In this document: in pieces, positions 56,229-64,000 of the stretch | Numbering within the stretch: the stretch's first letter is position 1 | Layout of the letters: each line of letters opens with the position of its first letter | Source: Thiobacillus sp. | GTDB lineage: Bacteria; Pseudomonadota; Gammaproteobacteria; Burkholderiales; Thiobacillaceae | Direction: 5' to 3' | Assembly (NCBI GenBank): GCA_030679915.1 | Contig: JAUXRY010000022.1 | Coordinates: forward strand, 1 to 64,000 | Length of the DNA: 64,000 bases | Notes under the pieces: model-generated | The model's database searches: none | What the model saw: only the letters and a program-made list of their open reading frames with translations | What the model was told of the DNA's origin: nothing | Program-made: the position numbers and the translations under genes

Positions 56229-56693
56229 ATGCAAACATCACTCCATACCTTTTCGTCCGCCCTGATGGTGGCGGCCCTGATTGCACTCGTCGGTTGCGCC
56301 AGCGGTACCGGAGGTAAAGACTACAGTCGCGCGCAAACCCGCTCAGTGCAGGAAGTGCAAATGGGGATCGTCGAATCCGTGCGCGAGGTAAATATTGAAG
56401 GCACCAAAACCCCGATAGGCGCCGGGGCGGGTGCGGTCGTTGGTGGTGTGGCCGGCAGCACCGTTGGCAGCGGTAGGGGCAGCGTGGTGGGAACGGCAGT
56501 CGGTGCGGTGCTGGGGGGGTTGGGTGGCGCTGCAGCTGAAGAGGTCGTCACCCGAAAAAAAGGGGTCGAGATTACGGTCAAGCTTGACTCGGGCCGATTG
56601 ATTGCAATTACGCAGGCCGCCGATGAACTATTTAAAGTCGGCGATCGCGTGCGGGTGCTGTCTGGCAGCGGGGCAACCCGGGTCTCGCATTAA
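56229..56693 (+). CDS. Glycine-zipper outer-membrane lipoprotein (SlyB/PcpP-like)
   Basis: A 154-residue lipoprotein with lipobox LVGC (Cys23) and a glycine-zipper two-helix region (GAGAGAVVGGVAGSTVGSG, later AVGAVLGGLGGAAAEE). A small C-terminal beta domain follows (VEITVKLDSGRLIAITQ). SlyB-type proteins stabilise the outer membrane. It is a single gene. Confidence 0.9.
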   Translation: MQTSLHTFSSALMVAALIALVGCASGTGGKDYSRAQTRSVQEVQMGIVESVREVNIEGTKTPIGAGAGAVVGGVAGSTVGSGRGSVVGTAVGAVLGGLGGAAAEEVVTRKKGVEITVKLDSGRLIAITQAADELFKVGDRVRVLSGSGATRVSH

Positions 56694-56797
56694 AGCCCCG
56701 CTTCAATTTCACGGTCATCAATTCGCAACCTGAACATCACGCGACGTTAACACCGGCTCACTAAGCTGTGCGCTTTCCAATCAGGAGAGAGCGGCCC

Positions 56798-57547
56798 ATG
56801 CTTGAACGACTCAGCACTACACAGACCCCGGCCTCAGCGCGTTACCACGTGTCACTGGCCGTGGATGATGCTGAAATCCGCGAGGCGCAGCGGTTGCGCT
56901 ACAAGGTGTTTGTCGAAGAAATGGGTGCTCACCTGCCGACCGTGCTGCCGGGGTATGACATCGACCTCTACGACCCGTACTGTGACCATCTTTTGGTGCG
57001 TGAACTCGCAGGAGGTGAAGTCGTGGGCACCTACCGCATCCTGTCGCCCGAATCGGCGCAACGCGTCGGCAGTTATTACGCCGAACAGGAGTTTGACCTC
57101 ACCCGGTTTCATTTCCTGCGCCCGCGGATGGCTGAACTGGGCCGCTCGTGCGTGCATTCAGCCCACCGCAGCGGCACCGTTCTCGCCCGGCTGTGGATGG
57201 GTCTGGCTGATTACATGACACGCTATGGCTACGATTATGTAGTGGGTTGCGCCAGCATCAGCATGGCCGATGGTGGTCATCTCGCCGCCCGGGTGCATCG
57301 TCAACTGGCCGAACGCTTTCTGGCCCCGATCGAGTGGCGAGTGACCCCGCGTAACCGCCTCCCGGTCGATCTGCTCGACGATGGCCAGGCCGCCAATCTG
57401 CCGTCCCTGATCAAAGGCTATTCACGGATGGGCGCCCTGGTGTGCGGTGAACCGGCATGGGATCCCGATTTCAATACGGCCGACCTGCTGATGTTGCTGC
57501 CGATGGCACAACTCAATCGCAGCTACGCACGGCATTTCATCAGCTAG
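56798..57547 (+). CDS. olsB: GNAT-type N-acyltransferase, OlsB-like
   Basis: A 249-residue enzyme. RLRYKVFVEEMGAHLP, CDHLLVRELAGGEVVGTYRIL, AELGRSCVHSAHRSG and LWMGLADYMTRYGYDYVVG are hallmarks of the ornithine-acyl-ACP N-acyltransferase group, which adds a 3-hydroxyacyl chain to ornithine. The ATG at 56798 follows AGGAGAGA by 7 bases; a GTG at 56768 is upstream of that site. The next gene is an O-acyltransferase, completing the two steps to an ornithine lipid. The amino acid substrate is inferred from that pairing. Confidence 0.82.
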   Translation: MLERLSTTQTPASARYHVSLAVDDAEIREAQRLRYKVFVEEMGAHLPTVLPGYDIDLYDPYCDHLLVRELAGGEVVGTYRILSPESAQRVGSYYAEQEFDLTRFHFLRPRMAELGRSCVHSAHRSGTVLARLWMGLADYMTRYGYDYVVGCASISMADGGHLAARVHRQLAERFLAPIEWRVTPRNRLPVDLLDDGQAANLPSLIKGYSRMGALVCGEPAWDPDFNTADLLMLLPMAQLNRSYARHFIS

Positions 57548-57591
57548 CCTGTTCGCCGCACGCCACTTGCGCTGAGTACGCTATTGGGTGC

Positions 57592-58389
57592 ATGCAGTGG
57601 GCGGCATACAATATCGGGGTGATCGTCGCCCACCTCCCAGTTTTCCTCCGCCGCTTCATCCGGATCGGCCTGTTGCTGCCGCACCTGCTATGGGGCCTCA
57701 TGCTGGCGGGATGGATCTTCCCCTTCATCAAACCCGCCCGGCGTGATCGCTTCATTTCGACCTGGTCTCGACGGCTGCTCGGCATCCTCGGTGTACAGGT
57801 ACACGTGGCAGCGCCCCCCACGCTATCGGGCGGCGCCTTGCTGGTCTGCAACCACGTTTCGTGGCTGGATATTTATCTGATCAACGCGGCCCAGCGCGTG
57901 CATTTTGTCTCCAAAGCCGAAGTGCGCGCGTGGCCGGTGGCAGGCTGGCTGGCACACAAAACCGGCACGCTGTTCATCGAGCGCGGCCGCCGCGCCGACA
58001 CCGCTCGGGTCAATGCCGACATGCGCGCGCTGCTGAAAAATGGCGCCACGGTCATGGTGTTTCCAGAAGGCACAACCAGCGATGGCCGTGGGCTGCAGCG
58101 GTTTTTGCCGTCCTTGTTGCAGCCCGCGATTGAACTCAACTGCCCCACTGTGCCGGCCGCCTTGCGCTACCGCACGCTCGATCACGAGTACACCGTCGCA
58201 CCCGCCTACATCGACCAGATCAGCCTGTGGCAAAGCCTGCTGCATATCGTCAGTGAACCCGGCCTGATTGCCGAACTGCAGTTTGGCGAACCGATTCTGC
58301 CCAATGGCCACCGGCGCGATCTGGCCGCGCAGGCAGAGGCCGCCACGGCTAAGCTTTTGGGTGTTTACCCTGCGGACACTTCACCGTAA
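57592..58389 (+). CDS. olsA: 1-acyl-glycerol-3-phosphate acyltransferase family, OlsA-like
   Basis: A 265-residue membrane-bound acyltransferase with two hydrophobic N-terminal segments. CNHVSWLD is the catalytic HxxxxD motif, FIERGRR motif II and FPEGTTSDG motif III. Beside the OlsB-like gene it should add the second acyl chain to give ornithine lipid; a PlsC role cannot be excluded. The start is uncertain (57592 chosen). Its 3' end overlaps convergent apaH by 41 bases. Confidence 0.8.
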   Translation: MQWAAYNIGVIVAHLPVFLRRFIRIGLLLPHLLWGLMLAGWIFPFIKPARRDRFISTWSRRLLGILGVQVHVAAPPTLSGGALLVCNHVSWLDIYLINAAQRVHFVSKAEVRAWPVAGWLAHKTGTLFIERGRRADTARVNADMRALLKNGATVMVFPEGTTSDGRGLQRFLPSLLQPAIELNCPTVPAALRYRTLDHEYTVAPAYIDQISLWQSLLHIVSEPGLIAELQFGEPILPNGHRRDLAAQAEAATAKLLGVYPADTSP

Positions 58390-59170
58390 ACACCTGCCGA
58401 TCCGGCAGCCTGACTGCGGTCAACTTCCCGCCCCACAAACAGCCGGTATCCAGCGCGATCAAATCGGGCCGGTTGATCAAACCGAGTGTCGACCAGTGAC
58501 CGATGATAATTGCAGCTTCGGCACTCTTGCGGCCTGGCACTTCAAACCACGGCAGCCAGCCTGCCGGCTGTGTGCCGGGCGCGCCCTTGTGGTGGAATTC
58601 CATTTCACCCGCCGTTGAGCAATAACGCAGGCGGGTAAACGCATTGACGATCACGCGCAGACGTTCAATACCTTGCAGCTTGTCATCCCAGACAATCGGC
58701 ACATTGCCGTACATCTGTTCAAAGAACTCACGGTAATGCGCGCCCTGTAACGATGCTTCCGCCTCTGCGGCGCGCTCCATGGTTTCGTCCACCGTCCAGC
58801 CCGGTAGCACGCCCGCATGCACCATCAAGAACCCGTCTTCACGCCAGGCCAACTTCTGATGACGCAGCCAATGCATCAATTCATCGCGGTCGGGTGCCGC
58901 CAAAATCGCATCGAGCGTATCGCCCTTGTGGATACGGCCAAAGCCTTCGGACAAGGCCAGCAAATGCAGATCATGGTTGCCGAGCACGCAGATGGCGGCA
59001 TCGCCCAGGTTTTTGATGAAGCGCAGCACCGCCAGCGAATCCGGTCCACGATTGACCAGATCGCCCACAAACAGCAGCCGGTCGGCCTTTGCGTCAAATT
59101 CAAGCGCGTCCAGCAAGTGCAACAGGGAGTTTTGGCACCCTTGAAGGTCGCCAATGGCATAGGTGGGCAT
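58349..59170 (-). CDS. apaH: Symmetrical bis(5'-nucleosyl)-tetraphosphatase
   Basis: A 273-residue phosphatase that splits Ap4A into two ADP. The metallophosphatase motifs are [31 protein letters not shown] and IIGHWST. It converges on olsA and diverges from the glutaredoxin-like gene. Confidence 0.96.
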   Translation of the reverse strand: MPTYAIGDLQGCQNSLLHLLDALEFDAKADRLLFVGDLVNRGPDSLAVLRFIKNLGDAAICVLGNHDLHLLALSEGFGRIHKGDTLDAILAAPDRDELMHWLRHQKLAWREDGFLMVHAGVLPGWTVDETMERAAEAEASLQGAHYREFFEQMYGNVPIVWDDKLQGIERLRVIVNAFTRLRYCSTAGEMEFHHKGAPGTQPAGWLPWFEVPGRKSAEAAIIIGHWSTLGLINRPDLIALDTGCLWGGKLTAVRLPDRQVFTVKCPQGKHPKA

Positions 59171-59249
59171 ATAAAATACGGCTTCGTCGTGTGTTTTGTA
59201 TCACACGCATCATAGCGCCCCCGCCAGAACTCCACGTGTCACCGCATTC

Positions 59250-59651
59250 ATGAAACCCGTCATCCGTCTGTTTTTCAAAACCCTGCGCCTCATCCTGGGT
59301 CCCTTCTTGTTGCTGGGTAACTGGCTGACGCAACCCAAGGGCATCGTACGCCCCGTAGCGGCGCAGCAGGCCATCGATGCACGCACGCGCAAACTGGTGC
59401 TGTATCACTTTCCGACCTGTCCGTTTTGCCTGAAAAGCCGTCGCGTCATGCGGCGCCTGTCGCTCAATATCGAATTGCGCAATGCCAGGAGTAATGAAAT
59501 CCACCGGGCTGCCCTCATCGCCGGCGGTGGCAAACCGCAGGTGCCCTGCCTGCTGATCACCGATGACAACGGCCAGCAAACCTGGCTCTACGAGTCGGAT
59601 GCCATCAACACGTATTTGAATCGCGAATTTGCCGACACTGCCGCTGCATGA
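59250..59651 (+). CDS. Membrane-anchored glutaredoxin/GST N-terminal domain protein
   Basis: A 133-residue protein. A hydrophobic N-terminal helix (LFFKTLRLILGPFLLLGNWL) precedes a thioredoxin-fold domain with CPFC (Cys57, Cys60) and the glutathione-binding VPCLL and ESDAINTYL. The ATG at 59250 fits the family start. The gene overlaps rep by 4 bases. The substrate is unknown. Confidence 0.85.
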   Translation: MKPVIRLFFKTLRLILGPFLLLGNWLTQPKGIVRPVAAQQAIDARTRKLVLYHFPTCPFCLKSRRVMRRLSLNIELRNARSNEIHRAALIAGGGKPQVPCLLITDDNGQQTWLYESDAINTYLNREFADTAAA

Positions 59652-61630
59652 GCCTGACTGCCGCGCTGAATCCGCCGCAGCGCGAAGCGGCGAAATACCT
59701 CGACGGCCCCTTGCTGGTGCTGGCCGGCGCCGGCTCGGGTAAAACTCGCGTCATCACCCACAAAATTGCTTATTTGATTGGTGAATGCGGCTACAAGCCG
59801 AGCTCGATTGCCGCCATCACTTTTACCAACAAGGCCGCGCGCGAGATGCAGGACCGCGCCGCCAAGTTGACCAAGGACGTCAATACCAAGGGCCTGATCG
59901 TCACCACTTTCCACTCGATGGGCCTGCGCATGCTGCGCGAGGACGCGAAGTTTGCCGAGCTGAAACCGGCATTTTCCATTCTCGATTCGGCCGACGCGAT
60001 GGGTATCATTTCGGAAATCCTCAAGACCACGGACAAGCAGGAAATTCGCCGTGCAGTGTCGCGCATTTCACTGTGGAAAAACGAACTGAAATCGCCCGCC
60101 GTTGCACTTGCCAGCGCCGAGGATGACAACGCACGCGTCTACGCCAAGATTTACGATCGTTACGATGCCACGCTGCGCGCCTATCAGGCAGTGGATTTCG
60201 ACGACCTGATCCGCCTGCCGGCCGAGTTGCTCGACACCCATGCCGAGCTACGCGAAAAATGGCAGAACCGGCTGCGCCACATCCTGATCGACGAATATCA
60301 AGACACCAACATTGCGCAATACCGCTTGCTGCAAAAACTCACCGGCGTGCGGGCCGCCTTCACAGCAGTGGGCGACGACGACCAGGCGATCTACGGCTGG
60401 CGTGGCGCCTCGGCCGACAACCTGAAGCAACTGCGCGAAGATTATCCGCATCTGCACGTGGTCAAGCTGGAGCAGAATTACCGTTCAACCGTGCGCATTC
60501 TCAAGGCTGCCAACAGCCTGATTTCAAACAATCCCAAGCTGTTTGAAAAGCGTTTGTGGAGTGATCTCGGTCATGGTGACGCTATCCAGATCATGCCGAC
60601 CAAGGACGACGAGCACGAAGCCGAATCCGTTGTCATGCGGCTGTTGTCGCACAAGTTTCAGCACCGCACCGAATGGCGCGATTACGCCATTTTGTACCGC
60701 GGCAACTATCAGGCGCGCGTGTTCGAGCAGGCGCTGCGCAACGAGAAGGTGCCGTATCAGCTATCCGGTGGGCAGTCGTTCTTCGACCGTTCGGAAATCA
60801 AGGACGTGATCGCCTATTTGCGCCTGATCGCCAACAGCGACGACGATCCTGCCTTCATCCGCGCCGTCACCACACCCAAGCGCGGCATCGGCACCGCCAC
60901 TTTAGAAAAGCTCGGCCAGGTCGCCGCCACCCTGCACGTGGGCCTGTTCGAGGCAACCTTTTCTGCTGCGGCCGCTTCGCAGATCGGCGAACGCCACCTT
61001 GCCCCCCTGCTGGAATTCTGCAACTTCATCAACCGCTTTGAGGAACGCATCACCCGCGAACCTGCTGGCGAACTGTTGAACGACCTGTTGAAATCGATCA
61101 ACTACGAGATATACATCTTCGACCAGGACGACACCCGCGCCGCGCAGAGCAAGTGGAACAACGTGATGGAATTTGCCGCCTGGATCGCCAAGAAAGGCGA
61201 GGCTGATGAAAAGAATTTGCTGCAACTGACACAGACCATCGCGCTGATCACGCTGCTCGAAGGCCGCGAGGAAGAAGAGCCCGACGCGGTGCGCCTGTCC
61301 ACCCTGCACGCCGCCAAGGGCCTGGAGTTTGGCCATGTGTTCCTGGTTGGAATCGAGGAAAACATCCTGCCTCACCGCGAAGCCGTGGATGAGGGACGCC
61401 TGGAGGAAGAGCGCCGCCTGATGTACGTCGGCGTCACCCGTGCCAAGAAATCACTCACCTTGTCTTACTGCGCGCGCCGCAAACGGGCACGTGAGTCGGT
61501 AGCCTGCGACCCGTCGCGCTTTATTGAAGAGCTGGGCGATGACGTGCGCATGCCGGACAAACCCTCCACCGCCGAGACCAAAGCCAGCGGCAGCGACCGC
61601 CTGGCGGCATTGAAGGCGATGCTCGGCTAA
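59648..61630 (+). CDS. rep: ATP-dependent DNA helicase Rep (UvrD/Rep family)
   Basis: A 660-residue SF1A helicase. Walker A is GAGSGKT (27-33) and Walker B DEYQDTN. GDDDQAIYGWRGA, the VKLEQNYRST motif IV, TLHAAKGLEF and YVGVTRAKKSL complete the set. It moves 3' to 5' on single-stranded DNA and helps replication past obstacles. It is coupled to the glutaredoxin-like gene. Confidence 0.96.
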   Translation: MSLTAALNPPQREAAKYLDGPLLVLAGAGSGKTRVITHKIAYLIGECGYKPSSIAAITFTNKAAREMQDRAAKLTKDVNTKGLIVTTFHSMGLRMLREDAKFAELKPAFSILDSADAMGIISEILKTTDKQEIRRAVSRISLWKNELKSPAVALASAEDDNARVYAKIYDRYDATLRAYQAVDFDDLIRLPAELLDTHAELREKWQNRLRHILIDEYQDTNIAQYRLLQKLTGVRAAFTAVGDDDQAIYGWRGASADNLKQLREDYPHLHVVKLEQNYRSTVRILKAANSLISNNPKLFEKRLWSDLGHGDAIQIMPTKDDEHEAESVVMRLLSHKFQHRTEWRDYAILYRGNYQARVFEQALRNEKVPYQLSGGQSFFDRSEIKDVIAYLRLIANSDDDPAFIRAVTTPKRGIGTATLEKLGQVAATLHVGLFEATFSAAAASQIGERHLAPLLEFCNFINRFEERITREPAGELLNDLLKSINYEIYIFDQDDTRAAQSKWNNVMEFAAWIAKKGEADEKNLLQLTQTIALITLLEGREEEEPDAVRLSTLHAAKGLEFGHVFLVGIEENILPHREAVDEGRLEEERRLMYVGVTRAKKSLTLSYCARRKRARESVACDPSRFIEELGDDVRMPDKPSTAETKASGSDRLAALKAMLG

Positions 61631-61878
61631 CTTCTGCCCCCATCAATAAAGGGGCTGGGAAAGCCACTGTGGAAAATCACACAGAAGGACTCAATCAGGG
61701 CAGCAAGCTTAGTGATATCAAGCCGGCCAGTGGCTGTCATCGACCCATTCCTGCCATTCAAGGGTCATAAGAACGAATGACCGTTAACCGAAACGCTGCT
61801 GCCGCTTGGAATAGCCTACTTAAGTGTGAGCCAGCCGAACGAACGATATTATGTAAATGGCTCTTCTACAAACACGAA
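61631..61878. other. Gap between rep and the HNH-like gene
   Basis: 248 bp with no convincing gene. A weak CCCC-N9-GGGG hairpin follows rep. Composition is lower in GC than the flanks, fitting inserted or decaying DNA together with the next gene. Confidence 0.5.
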
Positions 61879-62697
61879 CTATCGAGAGGCGGGGTTGATA
61901 TGAGGGACAGCGAACATTGCCTCTTGCCCGAAGGTCATCACTGAAGTCTCCGATGGTGCTTCGGGCCAATAGCGATGCGGTATTTCTGTTAGAGATATAG
62001 GAAGAGCAACATCTTTTGATAGCACCTCATTGCCCCAGTCCGACAGGCGAGGCAGGCTAAAAAGAGGTTGGGGGGATTCCTCCCATGAGATCAAAAAGGA
62101 AATTGGATAAAACTTCAGCAACCAGATAACTGCTACCTGCCCGGATGGGATATCTAAATAGGCTGCATCACGAAAAATGATGCTCCCATGGTGGGGGAAG
62201 GGCCAATAATAAATCCGGATATTTTGGGGTAACGGTAAAGACTCATTGGCGAACCAATCACGAAGCTCTTCCGTTTCCGGCCCCTTAAGGTATCGATCTA
62301 CCCCTTGAGCCGCCAGATGTCCAAATACCGCTCGCATAATCCGCTGAGGATTGCCCTGAATCCTGGCAGTCGCGGGCAACGCTGCGTACGAACTCAAGAG
62401 CTGCGAGACTTGCTTCGTAAACGAGGCTAGCGGAGGGTCGTAGCACAGACCGAGTAGGTCGTTGTTACACCGATGGCAGAGCGTCCGAAACTTAACCCCA
62501 TTCTGGGAAATTCGTCCTTTTTCTACTACTCCTTGACCGGATAGTAGTTCTACGATGTGCCGAATCTGGACAGCTGTTGGCTTTACACAGGATTTTGGCG
62601 GTGAATGATCCTCAGTGAGAGGCCCTGTCTCCCCACAAATGTTGCACTGCCCTTGCTTCTTGCCAATCGTACGAAGCAGCCGACCTGTGTTTCTCAT
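61879..62697 (-). CDS. Orphan HNH/zinc-finger-like protein
   Basis: A 272-residue protein. The N-terminus has CNICG (Cys18, Cys21), TEDHSPP (Asp30-His31) and a second TLCHRC pair near residue 75, the layout of HNH-type nuclease folds with a structural zinc. The rest (WPFPHHGSIIFRDAAYLDI and aromatic-rich strands) matches no family I know. It has lower GC than its housekeeping neighbours and stands alone between rep and fba, which suggests horizontal gain, possibly with a defence role. This is unproven. Confidence 0.65.
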   Translation of the reverse strand: MRNTGRLLRTIGKKQGQCNICGETGPLTEDHSPPKSCVKPTAVQIRHIVELLSGQGVVEKGRISQNGVKFRTLCHRCNNDLLGLCYDPPLASFTKQVSQLLSSYAALPATARIQGNPQRIMRAVFGHLAAQGVDRYLKGPETEELRDWFANESLPLPQNIRIYYWPFPHHGSIIFRDAAYLDIPSGQVAVIWLLKFYPISFLISWEESPQPLFSLPRLSDWGNEVLSKDVALPISLTEIPHRYWPEAPSETSVMTFGQEAMFAVPHINPASR

Positions 62698-62933
62698 AAG
62701 TTTTTATTTCAATTCATACAAGAGCGATACTCTAGCACTGCAACCACGGATAGGTTTTGTCATTGCAGAAAGATGGAAGGTGAAGTACTTTTGACGGCTG
62801 TATAGACAGAATAGCTACTACAGGGAACGTAGGTTAAAGAAGTTACAGCGGTCGTTAGTATCGAGAATTTCCCTCGCCGATGACCGTCTGGAGATGGCCG
62901 ATAGTTGTCCCTTAGCGCCAGTGCCTGGTCCCC
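62698..62933. other. Gap between the HNH-like gene and the fba terminator
   Basis: About 235 bp. I see no gene, RNA or repeat. It should hold the minus-strand promoter of the HNH-like gene, but no good -35/-10 pair stands out. Confidence 0.5.
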
Positions 62934-62961
62934 AAAAAAAAACGGGACGCCGTAGCGTCCC
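62934..62961 (-). terminator. Rho-independent terminator of fba
   Basis: On the minus strand, the stem GGGACGC/GCGTCCC (62944-62961 region, 4-base loop) is followed by nine T (read as A at 62934-62942). Confidence 0.92.
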
Positions 62962-62996
62962 ATTTCATTTCAACGTAGATCTCGGCAAGCCGAAGA

Positions 62997-64000
62997 TCAG
63001 TTGACCTTGGGAGCCAACTCGCCTTTGTCGTAACGCTTGAACATGTCTTCCAGGTTGTAGACCTTGGTGATTTTGCTGGCCATGCCGGCAGCACCGAAGG
63101 CTTCGTAGCGATTGCGGCAGATGTCGGTCATGCCTTTGGTTGCTTCCTTGAGGAATTTGCGCGGGTCGAAGTTGGACGTGTTTTCGGCCAGATGCTTGCG
63201 GATCGCACCGGTGGACGCCATGCGCAGGTCGGTGTCGATGTTGACCTTGCGCACGCCGTGCTTGATGCCTTCAACAATTTCGGACACCGGCACGCCATAG
63301 GTCTCGCCCATGTCGCCGCCGAAGCTATTGATGATGGCCAGCCATTCCTGCGGCACTGAAGACGAACCGTGCATCACCAGGTGGGTGTTGGGAATACGGG
63401 CGTGAATCGCTTTGACGCGGTCGATCGCCAGGATATCGCCGGTGGGCGGACGGGTGAACTTGTACGCGCCGTGCGAAGTGCCAATGGCAATAGCCAAGGC
63501 ATCGACGCCGGTTTTCTTGACGAAGTCAGCGGCTTCATCGGGATCGGTCAGCAGCTGGCTGTGGTCCAGTGCGCCTTCGGCGCCGTGGCCGTCTTCTTCA
63601 CCGGCCATGCCGGTTTCGAGCGAGCCCAGGCAGCCCAGTTCGCCGTCGACGGATACGCCACCTGCGTGAGCCATCTCGACCACTTTGGCGGTGGTTTCGA
63701 CGTTGTATTCATAGGTGGCGGGAGTTTTGCCGTCAGCCAGCAAGGAACCGTCCATCATCACCGAGCTGAAACCCGACTGAATGGAACGGAAACAGATGTC
63801 AGGCGTTGCGCCATGATCCTGGTGCATACAGACCGGAATCTGCGGATACATTTCGATCGCGGCCAGAATCAGGTGACGCAGGAAGGGCTCGCCGGCATAG
63901 GAACGTGCACCGGCGGAACCTTGCAGAATCACCGGGGAATCGACCGCAGCGGCGGCTTCCATGATGGCTTTGACCTGTTCCATGTTGTTGACGTTGAACG
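62997..64000 (-). CDS. fba: Class II fructose-bisphosphate aldolase (5' end outside window)
   Basis: 334 codons are visible; the frame continues past the ATG codon at 63983 as FNVNN, so the true start is beyond the window edge. The zinc site begins [34 protein letters not shown] and VMHGSSSVP are family signatures. The enzyme splits or forms fructose 1,6-bisphosphate in glycolysis and the Calvin cycle. Length and motifs fit the class IIB/long proteobacterial form. Confidence 0.95.
   Translation of the reverse strand, partial: FNVNNMEQVKAIMEAAAAVDSPVILQGSAGARSYAGEPFLRHLILAAIEMYPQIPVCMHQDHGATPDICFRSIQSGFSSVMMDGSLLADGKTPATYEYNVETTAKVVEMAHAGGVSVDGELGCLGSLETGMAGEEDGHGAEGALDHSQLLTDPDEAADFVKKTGVDALAIAIGTSHGAYKFTRPPTGDILAIDRVKAIHARIPNTHLVMHGSSSVPQEWLAIINSFGGDMGETYGVPVSEIVEGIKHGVRKVNIDTDLRMASTGAIRKHLAENTSNFDPRKFLKEATKGMTDICRNRYEAFGAAGMASKITKVYNLEDMFKRYDKGELAPKVN

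Noticed and set aside
61778-61942. Small plus-strand frame of about 55 codons between rep and the HNH-like gene
   Set aside because: No ribosome site, overlaps the HNH-like gene antisense, and no recognisable product.

Overview
The window looks like chromosomal DNA of a GC-rich, free-living betaproteobacterium, probably of the Nitrosomonadales/Rhodocyclales type. The clues are the pilMNOPQ-aroK order, system II cytochrome c maturation (CcsB/CcsA with a cytochrome c4), a split glycine decarboxylase behind a tandem glycine riboswitch, aroQ-accB-accC-prmA, and a complete PEP-CTERM/exopolysaccharide regulatory module. The genus cannot be fixed from the sequence alone.

Layout. 1-170: end of an IS30-family element. 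422-1315: a PEP-CTERM protein behind a sigma-54 promoter. 1379-8068 (minus): aroK, a parallel beta-helix protein, a triple-VanZ membrane protein, a DHH phosphoesterase and a Sat-like/APS kinase fusion, packed like one operon. 8174-13169 (minus): pilMNOPQ, closed by a terminator. 13546-16679: PBP1A and a small conserved protein. 16753-21604: XrtA-type sugar transferase, PrsK and PrsR. 21830-26389 (minus): lipoprotein-sorting-like protein, beta-barrel and RND transporter. 26513-32106: two PrsT-like TPR lipoproteins. 32355-33284: a second PEP-CTERM protein, again behind a sigma-54 promoter. 33337-37370 (minus): hemB, then a FeeM-like N-acyltransferase, a ThiF/E1-like enzyme and a nitroreductase. 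37430-37533: a probable small RNA. 37585-42888: engB, cytochrome c4, ccsB, ccsA, tlpA-like. 42964-47372: aroQ, accB, accC, prmA and a DUF3426 protein. 47444-53407: glycine riboswitch, gcvT, gcvH, gcvPA, a DUF3144 protein, tpx, gcvPB, dgkA. 53515-58389: FimV-like protein, PfkB kinase, glycine-zipper lipoprotein, and an olsB/olsA-like pair. 58349-61630: apaH, a glutaredoxin-like gene, rep. 61879-62697: an orphan HNH-like gene. 62997-64000: class II fructose-bisphosphate aldolase, cut by the window edge.

How it fits together. PrsK/PrsR is a two-component system whose regulator carries the sigma-54 contact motif GAFTGA. Both PEP-CTERM genes have near-perfect -24/-12 promoters, and weaker ones lie before the sugar transferase and the first prsT. 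This makes the region a readable regulon for surface proteins and exopolysaccharide. APS kinase beside a possible pAp-hydrolysing DHH enzyme, with VanZ and beta-helix proteins, raises the possibility of polysaccharide sulfation. This is inference.

The most unusual items are the FeeM-ThiF-nitroreductase cassette, the Sat-like domain that lacks its catalytic motifs, the four-hairpin RNA with C-rich loops between hemB and engB, and an exact complementarity between the riboswitch core and the gcvT initiation region.
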